DNA of 64,000 nucleotides, taken from NCBI RefSeq assembly GCF_039523555.1, contig NZ_BAAAFN010000011.1, positions 248,001-312,000 of the forward strand, in the 5' to 3' direction. This DNA comes from Castellaniella daejeonensis. Its GTDB lineage: Bacteria; Pseudomonadota; Gammaproteobacteria; Burkholderiales; Burkholderiaceae_B. This document shows positions 43,461 to 52,685 of this stretch, piece by piece; position 1 is the first letter of the stretch; every line of letters begins with the position of its first letter. A model generated the notes under the pieces. That model made no database searches, had not been told where the DNA came from, and saw only the letters and a program-made list of their open reading frames with translations. A program made the position numbers and the translations under genes.

Positions 43461-43712
43461 ATACAGCCGGGGCCGGGCGGGCGATCTCCTGGGCGGCCAC
43501 GCCAGTCGTGGGATTGGACATCGGTTTTCAATACGAAATCAAGCCTGGCCATAGGAAACCACGCCTGGTCATAGGCTGAACCAACGCAGCAACGTGTCGC
43601 CCACCCCTTGCCGACCCGGCGGAAACCCGCCCGAATGTAGCATCCGGCTGTTACCCCTCCATACGCCGTGCTCGCATAATTGGACACAACGAGCACAAGC
43701 AAGGAGCAGGAT
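43461..43712. promoter_or_regulatory. Upstream region of the glyoxalase/GMC operon, with a tandem repeat
   Basis: A 252-bp gap. GCCTGGCCATAGG (43543-43555) is repeated as GCCTGGTCATAGG (43563-43575), start to start 20 bp, about two helical turns. A -10-like CATAAT lies at 43675-43680 near the downstream start. The repeats could be activator or repressor sites, but no partner regulator is adjacent. Confidence 0.35.
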
Positions 43713-44108
43713 GTGGCCAGGCTCATCCATCTCATGATCCGGGTGCGGGATCTGCGGCGGTCCATCGATTTCTATCGGGATGCGTTCGGGTTCCAGGAGA
43801 CCCACCGGCTTGACTTTCCCTCCTTCACCCTGGTCTACCTCCGCAACGACGCCAGCCCGGTCGAGATCGAACTGACGCTGAACAAGGGCCGGGATTCGCC
43901 CTACGAGCACGGCGACGCATACGGCCACGTGGCTTTCGCCGTGGCGGACCTTGCCGCCACCCACGCCTCTTTCAGCCAATCTGGATACCAGCCGACGGCC
44001 ATCAAGCGGCTCGAACGGGACGGCGAGACGCTGGCCTCGTTTTTCTTCCTGGAGGATCCGGACGGCTACAAGATCGAGGTCCTGCAGGAAGGCGGACATT
44101 ACCGATGA
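43713..44108 (+). CDS. VOC family (glyoxalase I-like) protein
   Basis: A 131-residue metalloenzyme-fold protein resembling lactoylglutathione lyase: MIRVRDLRRSIDFYRDAFGFQETHR, YGHVAFAVADL and FLEDPDGYKIEVLQ. Expected metal ligands of the family, His near the N-terminus (LIHLMIRV), Glu (VEIELT), His (YGHVAF) and Glu (YKIEVL), are present. The start is GTG at 43713 because AGGAG precedes it by seven bases and the protein then begins as in the family; an upstream ATG has no ribosome site. Confidence 0.85.
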   Translation: MARLIHLMIRVRDLRRSIDFYRDAFGFQETHRLDFPSFTLVYLRNDASPVEIELTLNKGRDSPYEHGDAYGHVAFAVADLAATHASFSQSGYQPTAIKRLERDGETLASFFFLEDPDGYKIEVLQEGGHYR

Positions 44109-44157
44109 GAACCAGCCGGGACAGCCTCACCCGGCGACATCATTTCAGGAGACGAGC

Positions 44158-44754
44158 ATGAAAGAAGAAACCATCGATCGGCCGCCGGAGTCCACCATCT
44201 CCCGCATCCGGCGCGGATCGCGCCGCGAGTTCCTTAAGGGAACCATCGTCCTGGCCGGCACCCTGTCCGCCGGCACGCTGCTGGCGGCGCTGGCGCCTTC
44301 CAGAACCTGGGCGCTCGAAGCCCAGGTGCTCGACAAGGACCAGGCCCGGGACCTGCTGCTGATGGCCAGGCGCCTGTATCCGCACGACGACCTGCCGGAC
44401 GCGGTCTACGCCCTGCTGGTCAAAGACATCGACACAGCCTGCCGCGACGCGGCGGTCCGCGATCTGGTGCGATCGGGCATCGCATCGCTGAACCGCGCCG
44501 CCGGCGGAAACTGGGCCTCGGCCCCTACGCAGCGACAACTCGCGATACTCGAAGCCATGCGGACGGACCCGTTCTTCCAGAAAATCCGCGGCCAATGCGT
44601 GACTTCGATCTACGACAACCAGATGGCCTACAAGCACTTCGGCTACGAGGGTGAGACCTGGTCCAAGGGCGGCTACATCAAGCGTGGCTTCAACGACCTG
44701 ACCTGGCTGCCCGATCCACCCGCCTCCGCAAGCCCGCCTCCCTTCGACGCCTGA
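44158..44754 (+). CDS. Gluconate 2-dehydrogenase subunit 3-like, Tat-exported small subunit
   Basis: A 198-residue protein. The Tat signal SRREFLKG (residues about 21-28) followed by a hydrophobic stretch sends the folded protein to the periplasm. The rest matches the small gamma subunit of membrane-bound gluconate 2-dehydrogenase-type enzymes. In such enzymes the small subunit carries the Tat signal for export of the GMC subunit encoded next. The gene lies 49 bases after the glyoxalase-like gene and 73 bases before the GMC gene. Confidence 0.85.
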   Translation: MKEETIDRPPESTISRIRRGSRREFLKGTIVLAGTLSAGTLLAALAPSRTWALEAQVLDKDQARDLLLMARRLYPHDDLPDAVYALLVKDIDTACRDAAVRDLVRSGIASLNRAAGGNWASAPTQRQLAILEAMRTDPFFQKIRGQCVTSIYDNQMAYKHFGYEGETWSKGGYIKRGFNDLTWLPDPPASASPPPFDA

Positions 44755-44827
44755 AGACGGCGCGGGACCGCAAAACGCGCATCCGCGGGATAGCGTCTTT
44801 CGAGAAAAACATCGGCAGGAGACAATC

Positions 44828-46396
44828 ATGGCCAAGTACGACTACAAGGACGACAGCGTGGTCGTCATCATCGGTTCGGGAGCCGGCGGCGGCACGCTGG
44901 CGAACGAGTTGTGCCAGAAGGGCATCCATGTGGTGGTGCTGGAAGCCGGCGGGCGTGAAAGCCCGGAAAGCTTCATCCAGGACGAATGGAAGTCGTTCGG
45001 CCAGCTCGCCTGGCTCGACAAGCGCACGACATCCGGCTCGTGGCGCGTCGCCCGGGACTTTCCCAACCTGCCCGCCTGGATCTGCAAGACGGTGGGCGGC
45101 ACGACGACCCACTGGGCGGGGGCCTCGCTGCGCTTCCAGGAACATGAATTCAAAGCCAGGACGACCTATGGCGACCTGCCGGGCAGCAACCTGCTGGACT
45201 GGCCCATCAGCCTGGCCGAAATGGAGCCCTACTACGCGCGCGCCGAGGCCAAAATGGGCGTCACACGGACCAACGGCATCCCGGGACTGCCCGGCAACAA
45301 CAATTTCAAGATCATGTACGCCGGCGCCACCAGGCTCGGCTACAAGGAAGTCAGCACCGGGCACATGGCCATCAACAGCGTGGCCCGCGACGGACGGGCA
45401 CCCTGTATCCAGCAAGGCTTCTGTTTCCAGGGCTGCAAGGCGGCGGCCAAGTGGTCGACCCTGTATACCGAAATCCCCAGGGCGGAAGCCACCGGCCGGC
45501 TCGATCTGCGGGTCCGGTGCCAGGCGGCACGCATCGAGCACGACCGCCGGGGCAAGGCCAGCGCCGTCGTCTATTTCGATCAGGACGGCAAGGAACGGCG
45601 GCAGGCGGCACGCGCCGTCTGCGTGGCCGGCAATTCGATCGAAACCCCGCGCCTGCTGCTGCTTTCGGAATCCGCCAAGTTCAAGCACGGCCTGGCGAAC
45701 AGTTCCGGACAGGTCGGGCGAAACTACATGCGCCATACGACCGGGTCGGTGTATGCTGTTTTCGACAAGCCGGTGCATATGTACAGAGGCACGACGATGG
45801 CCGGCATTGTCCAGGACGAAGCAAAGCACGATCCCGCGCGCGGATTCTCCGGGGGCTACGAGCTCGAAACGATCAGTCTCGGCCTCCCCTTCTACGCCGC
45901 GTTCCTGGATCCGGGCGCCTGGGGCGCGAACTTCACCTCCTTCATGGACGACTATGCCAGGACGGCGGGCTTGTGGATCGTGGGCGAGGACCTGCCCCAG
46001 GAAACCAACCGCATCACCTTGAACGCCGAGGTCAAGGACCAGTTCGGGTTGCCGGTGGCCAACGTGCACTACGACGACCACCCCAACGACCAGGCCATGC
46101 GCGATCATGCGTTCAAGCGCAGCTCGGCGCTCTACGAGGCGGCGGGAGCGCGGCGCACCTTCCATACGCCGCCTTACCCCTCGACGCACAACCTGGGCAC
46201 CTGCCGCATGAGCCACAAGGCCGACGACGGCGTCTGCGACAGGCACGGCCGCGCGCACGACGTGCCGAACCTGTTCATCTCGGACGGCAGCCAGTTCACG
46301 TCGAGCGCGGCCGAGAATCCGACCCTGACGATCGTGTCGCTGGCAATCCGGCAGGCCGAGACGATCACGGACCTCATGTCGCGCAAGGAACTCTGA
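44828..46396 (+). CDS. GMC family oxidoreductase (sugar/alcohol dehydrogenase large subunit)
   Basis: A 522-residue FAD enzyme. The dinucleotide motif IIGSGAGGGTLANELCQKG starts near residue 14; the C-terminal domain has the catalytic region STHNLGTCRMSH and a final ENPTLTIVSLAIRQAE, as in the gluconate and fructose dehydrogenase large subunits. No signal peptide of its own is seen; it likely leaves the cytoplasm with its Tat-carrying partner. The usual third, cytochrome c subunit is absent here. Substrate is unknown. Confidence 0.88.
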   Translation: MAKYDYKDDSVVVIIGSGAGGGTLANELCQKGIHVVVLEAGGRESPESFIQDEWKSFGQLAWLDKRTTSGSWRVARDFPNLPAWICKTVGGTTTHWAGASLRFQEHEFKARTTYGDLPGSNLLDWPISLAEMEPYYARAEAKMGVTRTNGIPGLPGNNNFKIMYAGATRLGYKEVSTGHMAINSVARDGRAPCIQQGFCFQGCKAAAKWSTLYTEIPRAEATGRLDLRVRCQAARIEHDRRGKASAVVYFDQDGKERRQAARAVCVAGNSIETPRLLLLSESAKFKHGLANSSGQVGRNYMRHTTGSVYAVFDKPVHMYRGTTMAGIVQDEAKHDPARGFSGGYELETISLGLPFYAAFLDPGAWGANFTSFMDDYARTAGLWIVGEDLPQETNRITLNAEVKDQFGLPVANVHYDDHPNDQAMRDHAFKRSSALYEAAGARRTFHTPPYPSTHNLGTCRMSHKADDGVCDRHGRAHDVPNLFISDGSQFTSSAAENPTLTIVSLAIRQAETITDLMSRKEL

Positions 46397-46416
46397 GGCG
46401 GCAGGAGGAATTTCAG

Positions 46417-46809
46417 ATGGGAGGCGCCATGTGCCATATCTATTCCAACACCGATCCGATCCAGTACGAATCCCGGAACCGATCGGTGCGCATCGCCAAG
46501 GTCGTGACCAGCATCAAGCTCGAAAACCTGTTCTGGGACACGCTGTCTCAGCTTGCGCACGACGAGGGGATGACGACCAACCAGTTGATCGCGAAGCTGT
46601 ACGACGAGGCCTACGCATGCAGGAACGAGGTGTCGAACTTCACTTCCTTCCTGCGGGTGACCTGTATGCGTTATTCCGAGCTCAGGGGCCAGTCGATGCG
46701 GGACGCCAGGAGCGTGCTCGACCGGACCGTGCGGCATGCGGCCCCGGCGGCGGCGCGCGCCCTGGAAGGCCGTTGCGATGCGGGAAACGAACCATCCCTG
46801 AGGCTATAG
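46417..46809 (+). CDS. Ribbon-helix-helix domain protein
   Basis: A 130-residue protein. Residues about 20-90 (RSVRIAKVVTSIKLENLFWDTLSQLAHDEGMTTNQL and following) match the ribbon-helix-helix domain family of small DNA-binding proteins, with a strand-like basic segment before two helices. The C-terminal tail is Ala/Arg-rich. AGGAGG precedes the ATG at good spacing. It follows the GMC gene after 20 bases and so may regulate this operon. Confidence 0.75.
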   Translation: MGGAMCHIYSNTDPIQYESRNRSVRIAKVVTSIKLENLFWDTLSQLAHDEGMTTNQLIAKLYDEAYACRNEVSNFTSFLRVTCMRYSELRGQSMRDARSVLDRTVRHAAPAAARALEGRCDAGNEPSLRL

Positions 46810-46836
46810 CCATAGCCCGACCTTTCCCAGGAGACC

Positions 46837-47418
46837 ATGATGGCCAAGAAACTGCTGATGCTGGTCGGCGATTACGCCGAAGACTATGAAACCATGGTGC
46901 CGTTCCAGGCCCTGCAGGCGGTCGGACACACCGTGCATGCCGTGTGCCCGGACAAGAAGTCCGGCGAGGCGATCGCCACCGCGATCCACGACTTCGAGGG
47001 CGCGCAGACCTATGGCGAAAAACGCGGCCACAATTTCACCCTGAACGCCGATTTCGACCAGGTCGATCCGCAAGCCTACGACGCACTGGTCATCGTCGGC
47101 GGACGAGCGCCCGAATACCTGCGCATGAACGACAAGGTGCTGGACGTCGTGCGCAGCTTCGACCGGGCCGGCAAGCCCATCGCCTCGATCTGCCACGGGG
47201 CACAGCTCCTGGCGGCGGCGGGCGTGCTGAAGGGGCGCACCTGCTCGGCCTACCCGGCATGCGCCCCCGAGGTCCGCCTGGCCGGCGGCACCTACGCCGA
47301 AATCGGCATCGACCAGGCCCATACCGACGGCAACCTGGTCACCGCGCCGGCCTGGCCCGCGCATCCCGCCTGGCTGGCGCAGTTCCTGACGGTGCTCGGG
47401 ACCCGGATCGCACATTGA
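46837..47418 (+). CDS. DJ-1/PfpI family protein
   Basis: A 193-residue protein of the class I amidotransferase-like fold. The reactive Cys119-His120 pair is in SICHGAQLLAAAG and the conserved Glu15 is near the N-terminus. Members include proteases, chaperones, glyoxalases and deglycases, so the exact role is open. The start is ambiguous between two ATGs three bases apart. It is the last gene of the operon with the glyoxalase-like and GMC genes, and a glyoxal/carbonyl detoxification theme is plausible. Confidence 0.85.
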   Translation: MMAKKLLMLVGDYAEDYETMVPFQALQAVGHTVHAVCPDKKSGEAIATAIHDFEGAQTYGEKRGHNFTLNADFDQVDPQAYDALVIVGGRAPEYLRMNDKVLDVVRSFDRAGKPIASICHGAQLLAAAGVLKGRTCSAYPACAPEVRLAGGTYAEIGIDQAHTDGNLVTAPAWPAHPAWLAQFLTVLGTRIAH

Positions 47419-47547
47419 GGGGCGGCGCCGCGACGCATTCGGCAAACACGGCAGGAGCCGCCCCGATCACGGTCGATCGCTTGTCGATCAGTTGCCGGAC
47501 CGTTTCTGACCGACGCCCGAAGTACTGAATCTTCACAACCAGTCGGT

Positions 47548-47582
47548 CGGCTACCCCTTGCATGGGGTGCAAGGGGTAGCCG
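47548..47582. repeat. Perfect 15-bp inverted repeat containing a copy of the tRNA-Pro anticodon arm
   Basis: Left arm 47548-47562 and right arm 47568-47582 pair perfectly around the 5-nt loop TGGGG. Twenty-one bases on the plus strand (47557-47577) are identical to the anticodon arm of the tRNA-Pro gene, which lies on the minus strand at 47660-47680. The stem is lengthened outward by CGGCT/AGCCG, not found in the tRNA. Confidence 0.75.
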
Positions 47583-47590
47583 GAAACGAC

Positions 47591-47622
47591 AAGGGCCCGC
47601 AGAGAAAACTCTGCAGGCCCTT
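47591..47622 (-). terminator. Terminator hairpin after tRNA-Pro
   Basis: AAGGGCC-GCAGAG with CTCTGC-GGCCCTT (one C/A mismatch) and a 4-nt loop, starting 9 bases beyond the tRNA 3' end on the minus strand. There is no good T-tract, but its position is typical of tRNA terminators. Confidence 0.6.
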
Positions 47623-47630
47623 GATAATGC

Positions 47631-47911
<281 letters not shown>

Positions 47912-48412
47912 ATGTCCGACCCCTCCTCCTTCGACGCCTTCGAGCAGGCCATGCAAGGCCTGTCGCACCGCCTGTCCTCGCGCGGGACGATGCGCGAGGC
48001 CGTGATCGCGCGCCTTTTCCAGCACACCGGCGCACGCCTGAACGATTACCTGGATGCTCCATTCAAGCCGCATGGCCTGAACGCGACGTCATGGACATCC
48101 CTGGTGGTGATCTACGCCAGCAAGGACCGCCGGCTCAAGCCCTCGGAACTGAGCGTGTTCATGAACTCGTCGCGGATGAACAGCACGCGGGTGGCGCGGC
48201 AGCTTGAACGGCACGGCCTGACCCGGCGCGTCGCCGACCAGACGGACGGCCGCCAGCTGTTCCTCGAAATCACGCGCAAAGGCATCGCTTTCGTGGAGAA
48301 CCAGCTTCCTTTACGGCGACGGCACCTCGAGCAGGCGTTCGATGGCTTCGCCCCGGAAGAAGTGGATCAATTGCAGCGCCTGCTGCGCAAGCTGTTGACC
48401 AATCTCGAATAG
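47912..48412 (+). CDS. MarR family transcriptional regulator
   Basis: A 166-residue winged-helix regulator. The DNA-binding segment is LKPSELSVFMNSSRMNSTRVARQLERHGLTRRVADQTDGRQLFLEITRKG, with the conserved wing residues DGRQ. MarR/EmrR proteins repress drug-efflux genes and release DNA on binding phenolic ligands. A matching palindrome lies just before its own start and another before the EmrB-type gene downstream, which supports repression of both. Confidence 0.9.
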   Translation: MSDPSSFDAFEQAMQGLSHRLSSRGTMREAVIARLFQHTGARLNDYLDAPFKPHGLNATSWTSLVVIYASKDRRLKPSELSVFMNSSRMNSTRVARQLERHGLTRRVADQTDGRQLFLEITRKGIAFVENQLPLRRRHLEQAFDGFAPEEVDQLQRLLRKLLTNLE

Positions 48413-48459
48413 ACGCCTTCCCAGAAAAACCAACCTACACACACCTTTTTTCGCGAAAG

Positions 48460-48477
48460 TAGTAACCCAAGTTATTA
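48460..48477. promoter_or_regulatory. Second MarR operator, upstream of the efflux gene
   Basis: TAGTAACC-CA-AGTTATTA repeats the MarR palindrome with two changed bases, 15 bp upstream of the efflux transporter start. Confidence 0.7.
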
Positions 48478-48491
48478 CATCGACCTCCCCT

Positions 48492-50057
48492 ATGACCACG
48501 GACTCGAAGTCCCGGCGCCCTGACGCCGACCACGCCGCACGGCCCATGATCACCGCGTCGATCATGCTGGCCACCATCATGCAGACGCTGGACAGCACCA
48601 TCGCCAACGTCGCCCTGCCGCACATGGCCGGCGGATTGTCGGCCTCGCAGGACCAGATCACCTGGGTGCTGACCTCTTACATCGTCGCGGCGGCCATCGC
48701 CACCCCGGTCACGGGCTGGGTATCGGGCCGATTCGGGCGCAAGACCGTCTTCCTGGCGTCCATCGCCGGCTTCACGATCAGTTCGCTGCTGTGCGGCATG
48801 GCCGGCAATCTGCCGGAGATCGTCGTGGCGCGTCTGCTGCAAGGGGTGTTCGGCGCCGCCCTGGTGCCCTTGTCGCAGGCCATCATGCTGGACATCAACC
48901 CGCCGGAACGGCACGCCCGCGCCATGGCCCTCTGGGGCATGGGCGTGATGCTGGGACCGATCCTGGGGCCGACCCTGGGGGGCTGGCTGACCGACAACGA
49001 GAGCTGGCGCTGGGTGTTCCTGATCAACCTCCCGCTGGGCGCGCTGGCGCTGATCGGCGTCTATCGTTTCGTCGGCGAGACCCGGGCTTCCACGCCGTCC
49101 CGATTCGACTGGTTCGGCTTCTCCATGCTCGCCGTGGCCATCGGCATGCTGCAACTGCTGCTCGACCGCGGCGAGCAGGCGGACTGGTTCGAATCCATCG
49201 AGATCCGCCTGGAGGCGGTCTGCGCGATCGTCGCCTGTACTTTTTTCGTGCTGCACACGGCCACCGACGGCGACGAATCCTTCTTCAACAAGGCGCTGCT
49301 GAAAGACCGCAACTTCGTCACCGGCCTGGCCTTTTATTTTTTGCTGGGCCTGCTGCTGTACGCCACGCGCGCGCTGCTGCCGTCGATGCTCGAGACGCTG
49401 CTGGGCTACCCCGTGACGACGACGGGGCTCGTCACGGCGCCGACAGGCATCGGCACCATGGTTGCCATGCTGTTCGCCGGCCGGCTGGTCGGGCGCATCG
49501 ACAGCCGCCTGATCGTCGCGCTGGGATTCGGCCTGACGGCGTCATCGCTGTGGAGCATGTCATGCTACACACCGCAAATCACGACATGGGACGTGGCCTG
49601 GCCGGGATTCGTGCAGGGGCTGGGCCTGGGGTTCACCTCGGTGCCGCTGATCACCATGACCTTTTCCACCCTGGCCAGGCGCCTCAGGCCCGAAGGCACG
49701 GCCATTTACAGCCTGTCGCGCAACATCGGCAGCAGCATCGGCATTTCCGTCATGCAGACCCTGATGGTGCGCAACACGGTCATCATGCACAGCTCGCTCG
49801 CCGCCCAGATCACGCCGAAGGCGCTGCAGGCCGGCTCTGTGGCCGCGGCGCTGGCCGGCGGCCCGGGCGCGATGGCGGGGCTGAACGAAGTGCTGAACAC
49901 CCAGGCGTCGTTCATCGCCTACCTGGACGATTTCAGGCTGATGTTCTGGATGACCCTGTTCGCCATCCCCTGCCTGTGGCTCATGCGCACGCGCGAGGGC
50001 GAGCGGGAACCGCCGGGTCTCGAAGAGGAAGCGGAGACGGCCCCGATGCTGGAGTAG
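48492..50057 (+). CDS. EmrB/QacA-type (DHA2) MFS drug efflux permease
   Basis: A 521-residue transporter with about 14 hydrophobic helices. Typical DHA2 segments: IMQTLDSTIANVALPHMAG at the start, TWVLTSYIVAAAIATPVTGWVSGRFGRK (motif A) and GPTLGGWLTDN (motif C). EmrB normally works with an EmrA membrane-fusion partner, not present here; it may use one from elsewhere. Regulated by the adjacent MarR protein. Confidence 0.92.
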   Translation: MTTDSKSRRPDADHAARPMITASIMLATIMQTLDSTIANVALPHMAGGLSASQDQITWVLTSYIVAAAIATPVTGWVSGRFGRKTVFLASIAGFTISSLLCGMAGNLPEIVVARLLQGVFGAALVPLSQAIMLDINPPERHARAMALWGMGVMLGPILGPTLGGWLTDNESWRWVFLINLPLGALALIGVYRFVGETRASTPSRFDWFGFSMLAVAIGMLQLLLDRGEQADWFESIEIRLEAVCAIVACTFFVLHTATDGDESFFNKALLKDRNFVTGLAFYFLLGLLLYATRALLPSMLETLLGYPVTTTGLVTAPTGIGTMVAMLFAGRLVGRIDSRLIVALGFGLTASSLWSMSCYTPQITTWDVAWPGFVQGLGLGFTSVPLITMTFSTLARRLRPEGTAIYSLSRNIGSSIGISVMQTLMVRNTVIMHSSLAAQITPKALQAGSVAAALAGGPGAMAGLNEVLNTQASFIAYLDDFRLMFWMTLFAIPCLWLMRTREGEREPPGLEEEAETAPMLE

Positions 50058-50087
50058 CCGGCACGCGCAGTTCCGGCCGATGCACGT

Positions 50088-51944
50088 TCAGGCCGCGTGC
50101 GACGCGGACAGCGGCCTGGGCCGGCGGCGCTCGATGTACAGGCAGGGCCCGACGTGCTTCTTCGCCTGGGCCTTGGCCTCGCTGGCCGCCTGGGCAATCT
50201 GGTGGCGCGACTGATAGGCACCGGGCTCGACCAGCACGGCGCCCAGCGACAGGCTCGGCGGGTCGTAGTGCCGCAGGCGCCCCTGGCGGTCCTCGGCCTC
50301 GTAGCCGGCGGATGCCTTCCGCCCCATTCCGTCCAGCAGCCGGATCATGCCCCGGGAAAATTCCTCCAGGATGGACTCGCACCGCGCCTGCCAGTCCGGG
50401 CTGCGGAACAGCAGGATGAAGTCATCTCCGCCGATATGGCCCAGGAAGTCCCGGCCGGCATCGGCATGCGCGGACAGGACCCGGCCCAGCAGCTGGATCG
50501 CATCGTCGCCGCAACGGTAGCCGAATACGTCATTGAAGGGCTTGAAGTGGTCCAGGTCGGCGTGGCAGACCACGAACGGCCGGCCGTCGGCCAGCAGGCG
50601 CTGGATCCGCCGGTCGGTGGGCACGTTGCCCGGCAGCTGGGTCAGGGGATTGGCGTGCTGGGCGGCGCGCAGCTGCAGGCGGTTGAGCGTCTGCAAGAGA
50701 TCCTGACTGGAGCCGATGCCCAGGTACCGCCCCCGGCCCGTGATGATGAAATCGGTGGCCAGGCGATGGCCCTCGGCCTCGGCCAGCCAGCGGCTGAGGG
50801 TCATCAGCGGCGTATGCATGTCCACGATCAGCGGCGCGGCATCCATGAACAGTCGGCAGGGCTTGGGGCCGTACAGCTCGCGCTGGTACGGCAGAGAAAA
50901 CCGTTCGATCAGGCCGGCACGGGTCATGACGCCGACCGGCACGCCCTCGTCCACCACGGGGATGGTATGCAGTTCCGGCTGCTGGCGAAACAACCCGAAC
51001 ACCGCTTCGTTGGGCATGGAGGAAGACACGCACGTCACACGGCGCAGCAACTGCAGCGCCCGGCCCTCCGCGCCATCATGGCCCGGATCGGATTCCAGGC
51101 CGTCATGCCGGTCGGCGACCCGGCGCTCCGCCAGCCGGGCGGTCAGCTCGGACCAGCGGGTCCGGGCAGGCTCGGCCGTGGGGCGCTCGATGTAATAGCC
51201 CTGGACGCAGGTCACGCCCAGGTCGGCCACGCAGGCCAGCTCATCCAGCGACTCGACGCCCTCGGTGACGACGACGGCGCCGGCAACGGCTGCGATATCG
51301 CATACCGAGCGCAGGACCTGCTGGCGCAGCAGATCGTCGTGGATGCCTGTGGTGAAGACCTTGTCGGTCTTGATGAATTCGGGACGCAGGTCCAGCCAGC
51401 GCCCCAGGTTGGAAAAACCGGACCCCAGGTCGTCGATGGCGAACTGGACGCCCCGCGCACGCAGCCGGGTCACGACAGGGGCCAGATCGGACCAGAACTC
51501 GCCCTGCCCCTGCTCGGTGATCTCGATCACCAGGCGCCTGGGATCCAGTCCGCATCCTGCCAGCAACGCAGTCAGATCCAGCGATCCTTCGTCTGCGTGC
51601 CGCAGGGCCATCGGGCTGATGTTCAGGAACAGGCGGCCCGGCAGCGCCAGCGCCGCGAAACGCTGGACCACCACCCTGCAGCATCTGTGCTCTACCTGGA
51701 TGTCCAGTCCGCAAGCCCGCGCCGCCTCGAACAGGCGATCCGGCGCGCGCAGCGGGCTTCCCTGCGGTCCCCGGATGAGGCCCTCGTATCCGAGCAATGC
51801 GCCTTCCCGCATCCGCAGGATGGGCTGGAAGACGGCCCCCAGTTCGCCCCGGAGCAACAACGCTGCCGCATCGTCCGGTCTCCCGGGACGGGCCGCGTCG
51901 AATATCGGCGGTTCATACACTTCGGGGGCCGGAAGCGAAGACAT
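50088..51944 (-). CDS. EAL - CBS - GGDEF cyclic-di-GMP protein
   Basis: A 618-residue soluble protein. The EAL domain (about 30-265) has motif EGL at 54-56, and other needed residues are kept: LNISP, EITEQ, IDDLGSG, IKTDK, VVTEGVES and QGYY. So a phosphodiesterase is likely. A pair of CBS domains (about 305-430) follows, then a GGDEF domain with GGDDF at 505-509. CBS pairs bind adenine nucleotides and could set activity to energy status. No membrane segment is seen. It is transcribed convergently with the efflux gene. Confidence 0.9.
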   Translation of the reverse strand: MSSLPAPEVYEPPIFDAARPGRPDDAAALLLRGELGAVFQPILRMREGALLGYEGLIRGPQGSPLRAPDRLFEAARACGLDIQVEHRCCRVVVQRFAALALPGRLFLNISPMALRHADEGSLDLTALLAGCGLDPRRLVIEITEQGQGEFWSDLAPVVTRLRARGVQFAIDDLGSGFSNLGRWLDLRPEFIKTDKVFTTGIHDDLLRQQVLRSVCDIAAVAGAVVVTEGVESLDELACVADLGVTCVQGYYIERPTAEPARTRWSELTARLAERRVADRHDGLESDPGHDGAEGRALQLLRRVTCVSSSMPNEAVFGLFRQQPELHTIPVVDEGVPVGVMTRAGLIERFSLPYQRELYGPKPCRLFMDAAPLIVDMHTPLMTLSRWLAEAEGHRLATDFIITGRGRYLGIGSSQDLLQTLNRLQLRAAQHANPLTQLPGNVPTDRRIQRLLADGRPFVVCHADLDHFKPFNDVFGYRCGDDAIQLLGRVLSAHADAGRDFLGHIGGDDFILLFRSPDWQARCESILEEFSRGMIRLLDGMGRKASAGYEAEDRQGRLRHYDPPSLSLGAVLVEPGAYQSRHQIAQAASEAKAQAKKHVGPCLYIERRRPRPLSASHAA

Positions 51945-52037
51945 GGTGTGTGCAGCAAGGTGAAGTGCCGCTACTTTAACTGCGATTCATGGCGTGGACA
52001 TGACACCGCGTGCGGCTGCGCTGCGAAAAATCAACAA

Positions 52038-52056
52038 CCCCGGCCAATGGCCGGGG
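52038..52056 (-). terminator. Terminator of the suf operon
   Basis: CCCCGGCC-ATT-GGCCGGGG (minus strand), an 8-bp GC stem with 3-nt loop, followed by TTGTTGATTTTT, located 48 bases after the sufT stop. Confidence 0.8.
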
Positions 52057-52104
52057 TACGGACTGCGCCACCCTGCCCCGCATGCCCGGCCGGGCGGCAG
52101 GGCT

Positions 52105-52662
52105 TCAGAGCAGGCCGAGCTGCAAGCGCGCCGGCTCGCTGATCATTTCCCGGCTCCAGGGCGGATCCCAGACCAGGTCGACCGTGGCTTCGTCCACCCC
52201 TTCGATGTTGAGCAGCTTGTTGCGGGCCTCGTCGGCGATCATGGTGCCCATGCCGCACCCGGCGGCCGTCAGGGTCATCTTGACCTCGATGCGGAACCGG
52301 TCCTGGACACTGGCGGGCACGACCTTGCATTCGTACACCAGCCCCAGATTGACGATGTCCACGGGAATCTCGGGATCGTAGCAAGTGGACAGCATCGCCC
52401 AGGCGGCCTCTTCGACGGATTCGGCCGTCGCGGGCCCCTGGTGGACGTGCTTGACTTCCTCGATCGGCTCGAAACCCAGGGCGTCGCCATCCTTGCCCTC
52501 GATGCGGTAGAGGTTGCCCTCGACCATGACGGTATAGGTGCCGCCCAGCTGCTGGGTGATGACGGCCTCGCAGCCGGCCTCGATGGTGACGGGCGAGCCG
52601 TAGGGCACTGTGACCGCCGGGCAGTCCCGGTTGACGATCACTTCCTGACGATTGAAGCTCAT
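52105..52662 (-). CDS. sufT: Fe-S cluster assembly protein SufT (DUF59/MIP18 family)
   Basis: A 185-residue cytoplasmic protein. The C-terminal half is the DUF59 domain: TCYDPEIPVDIVNLGLVYE, then MTLTAAGCGMGTMI with the conserved Cys, and VWDPPWSREMIS. SufT aids maturation of Fe-S proteins under high demand. Last gene of the suf operon. Confidence 0.92.
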   Translation of the reverse strand: MSFNRQEVIVNRDCPAVTVPYGSPVTIEAGCEAVITQQLGGTYTVMVEGNLYRIEGKDGDALGFEPIEEVKHVHQGPATAESVEEAAWAMLSTCYDPEIPVDIVNLGLVYECKVVPASVQDRFRIEVKMTLTAAGCGMGTMIADEARNKLLNIEGVDEATVDLVWDPPWSREMISEPARLQLGLL

Positions 52663-52685
52663 GATGTTACCTTTGGTTCATCGCA

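Noticed and set aside
47548..47582. CRISPR-like or REP element
   Set aside because: A single palindrome with no spaced copies; its sequence comes from the tRNA arm.
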